DNA from: Bacillota bacterium
GTDB taxonomy: Bacteria; Bacillota; UBA4882; UBA8346
Length of the DNA stretch: 48,945 nucleotides
Reading direction: 5' to 3'
Assembly: GCA_023415375.1 (NCBI GenBank)
Contig: JAEZKW010000051.1
Span: 1 to 48,945, forward strand
The position numbers were made by a program, and so were the translations under genes. Shown here piece after piece: positions 42,974-48,945 of the stretch. Below the pieces are notes generated by a model. That model saw only the letters and a program-made list of their open reading frames with translations. It did no database searches and had not been told where the DNA came from. How positions within the stretch are numbered: position 1 is the stretch's first letter; each line of letters opens with the position of its first letter.

Positions 42974-43153
42974 ATGGACGATAATCCCGGGGACATACGA
43001 AGGAATAAGGCGCTATGGTGGTTATTGAAAACAAAAAGTAATGAAAAAGTCGGTTACTATAAAAAGGGCATAAAGAATCCATCTAGTTGGGTTTGTTATG
43101 CCTTTTTTATTGAACCGGATTTTTATTATATGGAGGATTTAATTTGTAAATGA
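42974..43153 (+). CDS. Possible 59-residue leader ORF overlapping the CNNM start
   Basis: Runs from ATG 42974 (GGGGTGAAAGGGA just upstream) to TGA 43151-43153, encoding a peptide that begins MDDNPGDIRRNKALWWLL and ends MEDLICK. Its stop overlaps the CNNM start as ATGA, the usual sign of translational coupling, and CNNM has only a distant GGAGG. The terminator hairpin lies inside this ORF, so a translating ribosome would disrupt it. I recognise no homologue. It could also be a chance ORF. Confidence 0.35.
   Translation: MDDNPGDIRRNKALWWLLKTKSNEKVGYYKKGIKNPSSWVCYAFFIEPDFYYMEDLICK
43061..43110 (+). terminator. Intrinsic terminator in the leader of the first CNNM gene
   Basis: AAAAAGGGCATAA pairs with TTATGCCTTTTTT around a loop of about 22 bases, followed by a T run. 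Confidence 0.75.
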
Positions 43154-44439
43154 TAATATTTCTAAACATTTTATTGATATTATTTTTTGTACTGATGAAC
43201 GCTTTTTTTGTTGTTGCTGAATTTGCAATGGTAAAGGTAAGGAAATCACGGATAGAATTGTTGGCTTCCGGCGGTAGCGTTGCTGCAAAGTATACCCACA
43301 AGGTTGTCAATGATCTAAACTCCTACTTATCCGCCTGCCAACTGGGAATAACGCTGGCATCCCTGGCTCTTGGTTGGATTGGCGAACCTGCTGTATCGAA
43401 AATGATCAGCCCTCTTTTACATTATTTTAGACTATCCGAAAGTACTATCCATTCCGTTTCATTTTTTATAGGTTTTTTTGTAATAACAGGGTTTCATATC
43501 GTGCTGGGAGAACTCGTACCTAAATCACTGGCAATTTTAAATTCAGAGAGGTTTTCCACAGCCACTGCAACGCCTTTGGTCTTTTTCTATAGAGCTACTT
43601 ATCCTATTATGTGGTTGTTTAATCATACTACCAATTTAATATTAAAGTTGATGGGTTATTCCATGGTTGAAGAACATGAAGCTGCCCATACGAATGAAGA
43701 AATTAAGATATTGGTTGAGGAAAGCTACAAACACGGCTTGATAGACAAGACGGAGTATACCTATGTAGACAACATTTTTGGTTTTACAGAAAAAAATGTA
43801 AAGGATGTCATGATATCCCGTATGGATATGGTATGTGTTTTTAAGGAGGATTCTTTCGAAAGTATTTTAAAAACGGCCATGGAGGAGAAATATACTAGAT
43901 ATCCGGTGTGTGGAGATGACAAGGACAATGTAATTGGTTTTATACACATACGAGATTTGTATGAAAGCAAAATTCAAAATGTAAAAAATATCGACGGCAT
44001 CATTCGCAAAATCATTACAGTCCCTGAAAATATTGCCATCAATGACATGCTGAAAAGATTTCAGAAAGAAAAGGAGCATATTGCGGTTGTCATAGATGAA
44101 TACGGTGGGACTGCAGGGATAGTAACAGTTGAAGATATCCTGGAAGAAATTGTCGGCAATTTAAGTGACGAGTATGATGAAGAAGAAAATGAAATTGATA
44201 CGATTGATACGGATACATTTATTGTTAAGGGAACTACCCATTTGGATAAAGTAAGGGAATTAACGGGCGTTCAACTTCCTATGGATGAATACGACACTTT
44301 AAATGGTTTTTTAATCAGTCAACTCGGCAGGATACCTTCTGCTACAGAGAAACCAGTTATTGAATATGAAGGGCTTTTATTTAAAGTAGAGAAAATAGGA
44401 GACAAACGAATACTGCTCGTAAAAATACGTAAATCATGA
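43150..44439 (+). CDS. CNNM/CBS-pair membrane protein of the HlyC/CorC family (paralogue 1)
   Basis: A 429-residue membrane protein with an N-terminal CNNM (DUF21) domain of about four helices (LLILFFVLMNAFFVVAEFAM, ACQLGITLASLALGWIGEPA), then a CBS pair (residues about 205-325, with VMISRMDMVCV and AVVIDEYGGTAGIVTVEDIL) and a C-terminal CorC_HlyC domain (DTFIVKGTTHLDKV). Relatives move or sense Mg2+ and other divalent cations. Family members often occur in pairs, as here, with 44660-45970. It is preceded by a terminator-bearing leader. Confidence 0.92.
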   Translation: MIIFLNILLILFFVLMNAFFVVAEFAMVKVRKSRIELLASGGSVAAKYTHKVVNDLNSYLSACQLGITLASLALGWIGEPAVSKMISPLLHYFRLSESTIHSVSFFIGFFVITGFHIVLGELVPKSLAILNSERFSTATATPLVFFYRATYPIMWLFNHTTNLILKLMGYSMVEEHEAAHTNEEIKILVEESYKHGLIDKTEYTYVDNIFGFTEKNVKDVMISRMDMVCVFKEDSFESILKTAMEEKYTRYPVCGDDKDNVIGFIHIRDLYESKIQNVKNIDGIIRKIITVPENIAINDMLKRFQKEKEHIAVVIDEYGGTAGIVTVEDILEEIVGNLSDEYDEEENEIDTIDTDTFIVKGTTHLDKVRELTGVQLPMDEYDTLNGFLISQLGRIPSATEKPVIEYEGLLFKVEKIGDKRILLVKIRKS

Positions 44440-44492
44440 AATACCTTATTTAAATTGAAAAGGAAAACCCAAATCCAAGGAAGGTAATTTAA

Positions 44493-44521
44493 TTGACAAT
44501 ATATTTTAAGTATTATATATT
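44493..44521 (+). promoter_or_regulatory. Sigma-A promoter of the second CNNM gene
   Basis: TTGACA at 44493-44498, a 17-base spacer and TATATT at 44516-44521. The leader carries a six-codon ORF at 44550-44570 (MDDYLI) and a terminator before the gene. Confidence 0.6.
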
Positions 44522-44602
44522 AACATGAGAGGGGTAGCAATATTTTTTATGGATGATTATTTAATTTGATAAAATTTATTTTTCATAATTTGATAATAAA
44601 AC

Positions 44603-44638
44603 AAAAGCCAGCGGTGTTAACCAGTATCTGGCTTTTTT
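44603..44638 (+). terminator. Intrinsic terminator in the leader of the second CNNM gene
   Basis: AAAAGCCAG and CTGGCTTTT form a 9-bp stem around a 16-base loop, followed by TT. It lies 5 bases before the GAGGAGGAG ribosome site of the CNNM gene. It could serve as the terminator of the first CNNM gene or as an attenuator of the second. Confidence 0.75.
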
Positions 44639-44659
44639 GTTTGAGGAGGAGATGGTTTT

Positions 44660-45970
44660 ATGGAATCGGACATTCGCCTTATTCTGCAAATCTTATTTTT
44701 AGGAGTACTGGTCGGAATGAATGCCTTTTTTGCTTCAGCGGAGATTGCCATTATTTCGCTGAACGATAAAAAAATAAAAAACCTGGCCGAGGAAGGGGAT
44801 AAAAAAGCCAAGCTGCTGTATCGACTCATTAGTGAACCCAGTAAATTCCTTGCTACTATCCAGGTGGGTGTGACTCTATCAGGCCTTTTAGCCAGTGCAT
44901 TTGCAGCTGAAAGCTTTGCTGACAGACTTGCCAGGACTGTTATTGCTACCGGTCTACATATGGATGAATCGGTAATGAAGTTGATATCGGTTATCATTAT
45001 CACAATTCTTTTATCATATTTTACCCTGGTTTTTGGTGAGCTGGTTCCGAAAAGGTTAGCTATGCAAAAGCCAGAGCCAATAGCGAGGTTTATCATTAAA
45101 CCGCTCAGTTTGCTTTTAATAGCGGCAAGCCCGTTCGTACGCTTCTTAACACTCTCTACAAACTTTGTAATTAGACTATTCGGTGGAAATCCGCATTTCA
45201 ATGAGGAAAAAGTAACCGAAGAGGAAATCCGGATGATGGTTGATTTGGGAGAGGAAAAGGGTGTCATTGAAGAATCCGAACGGGAAATGATCGATAATAT
45301 TTTTGAATTTAACAATAAAATGGTTTCTGAGATTATGACTCACCGTAAGGATATTGTCGGGCTTTGCCTTGACTCCAAACTGAGTGAGGTTTTAGAGACA
45401 GCAAATAATGAGCAGTTTACCAGATTGCCTGTTTACGAAGAAACTATCGATAACATTGTAGGCATTCTCCATGTCAAGGATTTATTAAATCTTATAAGGA
45501 AAAGTCCGGGGGCTGCCTTTTGTCTGAAGGACATCATTCGCAAACCTTTTTATATACCGGATTCGAAAAAAACCGATGAGTTGTTTAAAGAATTACAGCG
45601 AAGCAAGACGCATATGGCTATCGTAATTGATGAATATGGCGGAACTGCCGGTATTGTTACGATTGAAGATTTACTGGAGGAGATAGTCGGTAATATTTTT
45701 GACGAGTATGATGAAGATGAAAAACAAATCCAAAAAATTGATGAGAATACTTTTTTAATGGAAGGAACTGTTAGTCTAGACGAAGTTCAAGAGCTTTTAA
45801 AGGTTGAATTACCCATTGATGACTATGAGATTTTAAGCGGTTTCATCATTGGTCAATTGGGACGAATACCGGAAGAAGAAGAAAAACCAGTGGTTGAATA
45901 TAAGGGCATCGTCTTTAAAGTCGAAGAGATTGAGGAGAAAAGAATATCAAAGGTAAAGGTATGCGTTTAA
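44660..45970 (+). CDS. CNNM/CBS-pair membrane protein of the HlyC/CorC family (paralogue 2)
   Basis: A 436-residue paralogue of the preceding protein with the same order of domains. It has the DUF21 helices (FLGVLVGMNAFFASAEIAII, TIQVGVTLSGLLASAFAAES, YFTLVFGELVPKRLAMQ), the CBS pair (IMTHRKDIVGLCLD and AIVIDEYGGTAGIVTIEDLL) and the CorC_HlyC end (NTFLMEGTVSLDEVQELL). GAGGAGGAG lies 8 bases before ATG 44660. Likely a divalent-cation efflux or homeostasis protein. Confidence 0.92.
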   Translation: MESDIRLILQILFLGVLVGMNAFFASAEIAIISLNDKKIKNLAEEGDKKAKLLYRLISEPSKFLATIQVGVTLSGLLASAFAAESFADRLARTVIATGLHMDESVMKLISVIIITILLSYFTLVFGELVPKRLAMQKPEPIARFIIKPLSLLLIAASPFVRFLTLSTNFVIRLFGGNPHFNEEKVTEEEIRMMVDLGEEKGVIEESEREMIDNIFEFNNKMVSEIMTHRKDIVGLCLDSKLSEVLETANNEQFTRLPVYEETIDNIVGILHVKDLLNLIRKSPGAAFCLKDIIRKPFYIPDSKKTDELFKELQRSKTHMAIVIDEYGGTAGIVTIEDLLEEIVGNIFDEYDEDEKQIQKIDENTFLMEGTVSLDEVQELLKVELPIDDYEILSGFIIGQLGRIPEEEEKPVVEYKGIVFKVEEIEEKRISKVKVCV

Positions 45971-46100
45971 GGCTTCAATATCGGTATAATCCATAATTGT
46001 TGCATCCGGTTGCGGACAATCTTGATTTTTTTCGAATATTTCTAAAGAGATACAATCTTATCGGACTGATAAATAAACCGGTTTAAAATAATATTCCACG

Positions 46101-46190
46101 ATACGTTTATAAAGCCATCCAAAAGTAGCCGAAGATTTTTGATATAATTGCCTGCAGAATATTGAAACTCTATTTCAGAAATAACAATGT
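46101..46190 (+). pseudogene. Relic of a PAP2-type phosphatase C terminus (copy 1)
   Basis: Translation in the best frame gives KAIQK, a stop, then PKIFDIIACRILKLYF, which aligns with EAIQWPKIFNIIARSILKLW from the relic at 47353-47565. The DNA matches too (AAGCCATCCA..CCGAAGATTTTT). Only the last part of the gene remains. Confidence 0.55.
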
Positions 46191-46192
46191 TA

Positions 46193-46231
46193 AGAGACTG
46201 TCAAAAAAGAACAGTCTCTTTTTCGTTTTTT
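46193..46231 (+). terminator. Intrinsic terminator
   Basis: AGAGACTGT and ACAGTCTCT form a perfect 9-bp stem around a 9-base loop, followed by TTTTCGTTTTTT. The stem sequence GAGACTGT is close to the ends of the dispersed repeat elements. Confidence 0.8.
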
Positions 46232-46333
46232 TGTGATGGTAATGGGTATTATGATCGAGCATTAACCCACAAATCACCTTAAGCATCCACTGAAGCATAC
46301 ACATCGACTACCCCTAGGAACATTTATTTCTCG

Positions 46334-46614
46334 TTCATCTCAGTTTAAAAGCTTTATCAATAATTATTTTTGATTAACACAAATTTATATTATTTCTAAT
46401 AACATATATTATCCTCTTATGAAAGGAGGAGAAGATAAATATGTGCGATCTTGTAACATCAAGAATCAGAATACATTGTGTCTTTCAAATTGATGGCCTT
46501 TTTTTTGCCGTAGTAGAGAATGAAATAATTGAAGTTATAACCATTACAATAATCTCCGAAGCAGAATTTTTATTCTTAAGAAAAATAGGAATTCCATTAT
46601 GTAACATAATCACC
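46334..46614 (+). repeat. Tandem cassette repeat, copy 1
   Basis: About 281 bases, including about 107 bases upstream of the small gene and its first 57 codons. They recur at 46837-47117 with an offset of 503 bases, no gaps and about 17 mismatches (94 percent identity by hand count). Seven of the twelve coding mismatches are silent. Confidence 0.88.
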
Positions 46615-46797
46615 ACGACTACCGTCGACCACCGCCTTTTGGAAACAAGTGTTAATTCCCGGGATCAAGCTGTAGTGGACTCCTTTAAAAATAAAGTCCT
46701 TGATTTCCGAACTTATCCCGGCCGGCTACTCCGTTTACTTGGCTTTGGTGATGTGAGGCGAAATAGTGGAACCGATGGAAAGGATCGTTCGAAATAA
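46441..46797 (+). CDS. Small unknown protein, tandem paralogue 1 with extended C terminus
   Basis: I do not recognise the family. The 118-residue product begins MCDLVTSRIRIHCVFQIDG and contains FFAVVENEIIEVIT and LRKIGIPLCNIIT. The first 57 residues are nearly the same as in the protein at 46944-47138. After that it continues with a hydrophilic tail (about residues 58-118) not found in the second copy. No signal peptide or transmembrane helix is evident. A very strong AAAGGAGGAG site precedes ATG. A conserved AT-rich upstream region with CATATATT could be a sporulation-sigma -10, but spacing to a -35 is poor. Confidence 0.75.
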   Translation: MCDLVTSRIRIHCVFQIDGLFFAVVENEIIEVITITIISEAEFLFLRKIGIPLCNIITTTTVDHRLLETSVNSRDQAVVDSFKNKVLDFRTYPGRLLRLLGFGDVRRNSGTDGKDRSK

Positions 46798-46836
46798 GAA
46801 ACAACCAAGTGCAACATAATATAAAATTCCTTCTTT

Positions 46837-47117
46837 TTCATCTCAGTTTAAAAGCTTAATCAATAATTATTTTTGATTAACACTAACTTATATTATTTCT
46901 AATAACATATATTATCACCTTATGAAAGGAGGAGAAGATAAATATGTGTGATCTTGTAACATCTAGAATCAGAATACATTGTGTCTTTCAAATTGATGGA
47001 CTGTTTTTTGCCGTAGTAGAGAATGAAGTAATTGAAGTTATAACTATTATGAGAATCTCCGAAGCAGAATTCCTATTCTTAAGAAGAATAGGAATTCCAT
47101 TATGTAACATAATCACC
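46837..47117 (+). repeat. Tandem cassette repeat, copy 2
   Basis: Second copy of the 281-base cassette described at 46334-46614, including the ribosome site and upstream region. Confidence 0.88.
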
Positions 47118-47138
47118 AGTTGTACCTGCGAAAAGTAA
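46944..47138 (+). CDS. Small unknown protein, tandem paralogue 2
   Basis: A 64-residue protein with the same core as its neighbour (CVFQIDGLFFAVVENEVIE, then ISEAEFLFLRRIGIPLCNI) and a short cysteine- and threonine-containing end, ITSCTCEK. The alternation of hydrophobic residues suggests beta hairpins. The strong ribosome site and mostly silent differences to copy 1 argue that both are real genes. Function unknown. Confidence 0.75.
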   Translation: MCDLVTSRIRIHCVFQIDGLFFAVVENEVIEVITIMRISEAEFLFLRRIGIPLCNIITSCTCEK

Positions 47139-47179
47139 GTAAGTTTCTTTATTGGCTGGAATCCATCTAAAGAAACTGA

Positions 47180-47235
47180 GAAAACCTTCGGCTAAAAATT
47201 TAAACTAAAGTCTTTAGCTAAAGCCGAGGGTTTTC
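47180..47235 (+). terminator. Long hairpin after the small-gene pair
   Basis: GAAAACCTTCGGCT and AGCCGAGGGTTTTC form a 14-bp stem with one mismatch. The loop itself contains CTAAAGTCTTTAG, which can fold again. It has only a weak T tail. It could end the small-gene transcripts. Confidence 0.55.
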
Positions 47236-47352
47236 TATCCAAGTCTGGTTCAATTTAACGGTATCGCCAAGCTTTTTAGAGATCGCGTCTTTTATTGTTT
47301 GGGTGTGCGGGTTTCGCAAATATGAATCTATAACGACTTTACCTAAACTTTT

Positions 47353-47565
47353 TTGCAAGTTAAGATGTACAGTTTGGAGTATTGGCGGTTATTTGCGGGA
47401 ACCCATTATCCTTTGGATGTTTTCGGAGGAGCAATCATCGCTTATATTGTTTATGAAGCCATCCAGTGGCCGAAGATTTTTAATATAATTGCTCGCAGTA
47501 TATTGAAACTTTGGGGATCCGATTTTATAGAAATAACGAGGAACATGCGAAATAGGAAAAACACG
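47353..47565 (+). pseudogene. Relic of a PAP2-superfamily phosphatase (copy 2)
   Basis: The frame reads RLFAGTHYPLDVFGGAIIAY followed by IVYEAIQWPKIFNIIARSILKLW, the last third of a PAP2 lipid phosphatase (the HYPxDVxGG motif holds a catalytic histidine). Upstream sequence has stops and no preserved earlier motifs, so the gene is truncated and probably frameshifted. Intact homologues include undecaprenyl-diphosphate phosphatases. Confidence 0.7.
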
Positions 47566-47601
47566 GGGAAAATTCATGCCCGTGTTTTGTCTTTATTTTG
47601 G

Positions 47602-47913
47602 CTAAGTTGTCTTACCGGCATATTTGGCGTATGCCTTATTTCCCTTAACTCTTATTATTATATAACGCCGATTTTCCTCCGTTACGTATTCATCCCCTAT
47701 CGTTACGGGTGCAGAGGATACATAGGTCAGTGTTTTTCCAGTGGCTTGGTCGATAATTTGATAATAGGGGTATTGAACCGGATGGGGTCGGACCGGTTGC
47801 GGTTGAGGTGGCGAAAATAATACCGGCAAATAGGTGAGTAAAAAATAAAGTGCAAGTACTAATATGAATATGAAAATCAAAAATCTGATTTTGTTTGATA
47901 ATTTTTGGTTCAT
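47602..47913 (-). CDS. Membrane-anchored small protein resembling a SpoIIP-associated N-terminal domain
   Basis: A 103-residue protein with one N-terminal helix (FLIFIFILVLALYFLLTYL), a proline-rich linker and a beta domain YYQIIDQATGKTLTYVSS, followed by GDEYVTEENRRYIIIRVKG. Similar short domains (DExGKVL...GDEYIxxxNxxYRVV) occur at the N terminus of some SpoIIP proteins and as stand-alone proteins in spore formers; this is from memory and uncertain. AAAAGGA lies about 11 bases before the start. Confidence 0.55.
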   Translation of the reverse strand: MNQKLSNKIRFLIFIFILVLALYFLLTYLPVLFSPPQPQPVRPHPVQYPYYQIIDQATGKTLTYVSSAPVTIGDEYVTEENRRYIIIRVKGNKAYAKYAGKTT

Positions 47914-48475
47914 TGGGATTGCCGTCCTTTTATTTCCCGGTAAATTCCATAGTTAACATGATAAGCCCGCCTATAAACAATGCATTTATTTTACCCGGAA
48001 TGGCCGGTTTTACTTATGGAAAGACAAGGAATGCCGTCTATTGCGGCTAAAACGCTTTTAACCATTATCGACCTGATGAACGTGTTATCAAAGGTATAGA
48101 TCATTAAACCATGCCCTTTGTAAAAAGTACCCAATATTTTTCAGCTCTAAGATAAGAATGGGAAGAAAAAGAGGGATAAAATTAAAGAATATTAGGGGAA
48201 TAATAGCAGTACTAAGCTATTGGAAGAGTTGTATTCGGGGGTAACTTAATGGTTAAAGATAGAGTGATTATGGGCTCTATTACCGGGGTGACCAAAAAAG
48301 GACGGAATTTAGGCGCAATTGGCATAATGGATAACTGGAGGAAGTAGATATTAGAAAAGGAGAAGGATAGTTGGATAACCGGTTAAGTTACCCAGTATTC
48401 GCTCTCCTGATATTATTGTGAATATAATAAGTTATTGAATTGGTTTATTTCTTTGGGGATCCCATTATAGGCCAT
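47914..48475. other. Sparse region of about 560 bases
   Basis: Apart from one short ORF (48249-48347) I see no coding sequence, promoter or terminator that can be supported. The base composition is like the rest of the window. Confidence 0.4.
48249..48347 (+). CDS. Possible small gene or fragment (32 codons)
   Basis: Begins ATG at 48249 after GGGGGT and encodes a peptide opening MVKDRVIMGSITGVTKKG. The start resembles the N terminus of a family of small membrane proteins in spore formers (MKDRLxLGxIAG), which suggests a truncated relic. The evidence is only this short similarity. Confidence 0.3.
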   Translation: MVKDRVIMGSITGVTKKGRNLGAIGIMDNWRK

Positions 48476-48832
48476 TTAAAGGAAAAATCCCGAAAATCTC
48501 AAGACCAAGCCCGGAAGGAGTCCTAAAAATAAGGAATTCAAAAGTGATCTCCCGATTTTCGGAGCAAATGATTGGACTGATGGAAAAGATGAGCTGCCAA
48601 ACCACTTTTCCCAATCTCCGAACCCTAGGTTTTTCAAATTGAAAGGCATCGCTGTTTCTCGGGATGAGGATTTGGATAGGTTGTTTGCCAAATCCAATAA
48701 TTTTTTAAGGGATGGTTTATTTTGAGAAAAATTCAACCATTCTTCTTGCTGGACCGCCATTTTCTTAAACCATTCATCATTGAATAGATTAAGCAAACTA
48801 AACATGCTATCCATGTTAAACATGTTAAACAT
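48476..48832 (-). CDS. Hypothetical protein of 118 residues
   Basis: I do not recognise it. The N terminus is methionine- and phenylalanine-rich (MFNMFNMDSMFSLLNLF), encoded by near-repeats of TTAAACATG. A middle section is polar and the C terminus is hydrophobic (SLLNSLFLGLLPGLVLRFSG), perhaps one membrane helix. AAAGGAG lies 9 bases before the ATG, which supports translation. Neighbours give no clue to function. Confidence 0.6.
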   Translation of the reverse strand: MFNMFNMDSMFSLLNLFNDEWFKKMAVQQEEWLNFSQNKPSLKKLLDLANNLSKSSSRETAMPFNLKNLGFGDWEKWFGSSSFPSVQSFAPKIGRSLLNSLFLGLLPGLVLRFSGFFL

Positions 48833-48945
48833 GGGACTATCTCCTTTCGACTTTTGGGAAGGTAGAAATTGGATTGAGATTAGATAAGTCTTTAGATTAG
48901 TATATGAATCCCAAGCGGAGAAAAAAGCGGGATTTTATCATTATT

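Larger units (their letters stand above)
42828..43149. promoter_or_regulatory. Promoter, leader and internal terminator before the first CNNM gene
   Basis: A 322-base gap with TTGACA at 42911-42916, an 18-base spacer and TAAATT at 42935-42940. The leader of about 200 bases contains a 59-codon ORF and an intrinsic terminator at 43061-43110, 40 bases before the gene. The same order (promoter, leader, terminator, gene) occurs before the second CNNM gene. This suggests regulated readthrough, but the terminator could instead simply end transcription of the small ORF region. Confidence 0.5.
45971..46440. other. Intergenic region, 470 bases, with relic and terminator
   Basis: It contains a PAP2 relic (46101-46190), the terminator at 46193-46231 and the upstream part of repeat copy 1 (from 46334). 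Nothing else was recognised in 45971-46100. Confidence 0.45.

Noticed and set aside
42911..43149. Known metal riboswitch (M-box or yybP-ykoY) before the first CNNM gene
   Set aside because: Neither the conserved M-box core nor the GGGGAGTAG-type opening of yybP-ykoY could be found in order, so only an unnamed attenuator is claimed.
46944..47138. RiPP (lanthipeptide-like) precursor reading of the small protein ending CNIITSCTCEK
   Set aside because: No modification enzyme, transporter or protease gene is nearby, the paralogue lacks the Cys-rich end, and the core looks like a folded domain rather than a leader.
47303..47488. Short + strand ORF overlapping the PAP2 relic
   Set aside because: Its frame shows no similarity; the relic is in the other frame, so this is a shadow.
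47570..47820. Extension of the PAP2 relic ORF to 47820
   Set aside because: Beyond about 47565 the frame only mirrors the minus-strand gene at 47602-47913, which has its own ribosome site and sensible sequence.

Overview
The window is AT-rich DNA from a spore-forming, probably anaerobic member of the Bacillota. Spore photoproduct lyase, Veg, a DUF458 (YkuK-type) protein, DUF1540 and a DUF421/DUF4363 pair point to an endospore former. Desulfoferrodoxin (superoxide reductase) and a flavoredoxin-like protein point to anaerobic life. Genes are short, closely packed and mostly on the + strand, with strong AGGAGG-type ribosome binding sites and several likely TTG starts. No tRNA, rRNA, CRISPR array, intact insertion sequence or phage module was seen. 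I cannot name the genus.

Layout. 112-5619: a branched-chain amino-acid type ABC importer (binding protein, two permeases, two ATPases) followed by a CBS-CBS-ACT sensor protein. 5829-7121: a DUF4015 glycosidase-like protein. 7151-8147: rplM-rpsI with its own promoter and terminator. 8219-11470: thiamine pyrophosphokinase, the MazEF (EndoAI/EndoA) module and the tsaE-tsaB-rimI cluster. 11628-18215: PhoU, an L,D-transpeptidase, an orphan solute-binding protein, a PadR regulator, a degenerate receiver-GGDEF protein, RsmA, a DUF458 protein and Veg behind two tandem consensus promoters. 18249-22755: SplB (minus), DapL-type aminotransferase, MurB and a TolB-like propeller. 23153-27567: a FadR-type regulator, a second DUF4015 protein (minus), a phosphodiesterase, DUF4363-DUF421 (minus) and flavoredoxin. 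27773-31177: a three-gene secreted module made of a Ca-loop protein, an active M16 peptidase and an inactive M16 partner. 31287-38249: MarR regulator, superoxide reductase, DUF554 protein behind a switch-like leader, a proton-pumping pyrophosphatase, a YcxB-like protein and an NhaD-type antiporter. 38446-45970: DUF1540 and ArAE proteins (minus), a serine hydrolase, a LysM-G5-M23 peptidase and two paralogous CNNM/CBS (HlyC/CorC) membrane proteins, each behind a promoter-leader-terminator arrangement. 46101-48945: an eroded accessory end with two PAP2 phosphatase relics flanking two nearly identical small unknown genes, plus sporulation-like and unidentified small proteins.

The most unusual features are: (i) the tandem pair of 94 percent identical small-gene cassettes at 46334-47117, lying between PAP2 relics; (ii) candidate attenuators in front of both CNNM genes and the DUF554 gene; (iii) a dispersed terminal-inverted-repeat element present in three copies without a transposase; (iv) the secreted M16 heterodimer module; and (v) changed key residues in SplB and in the receiver-GGDEF protein. 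All functional statements rest on reading motifs and context by eye; no database search was run.
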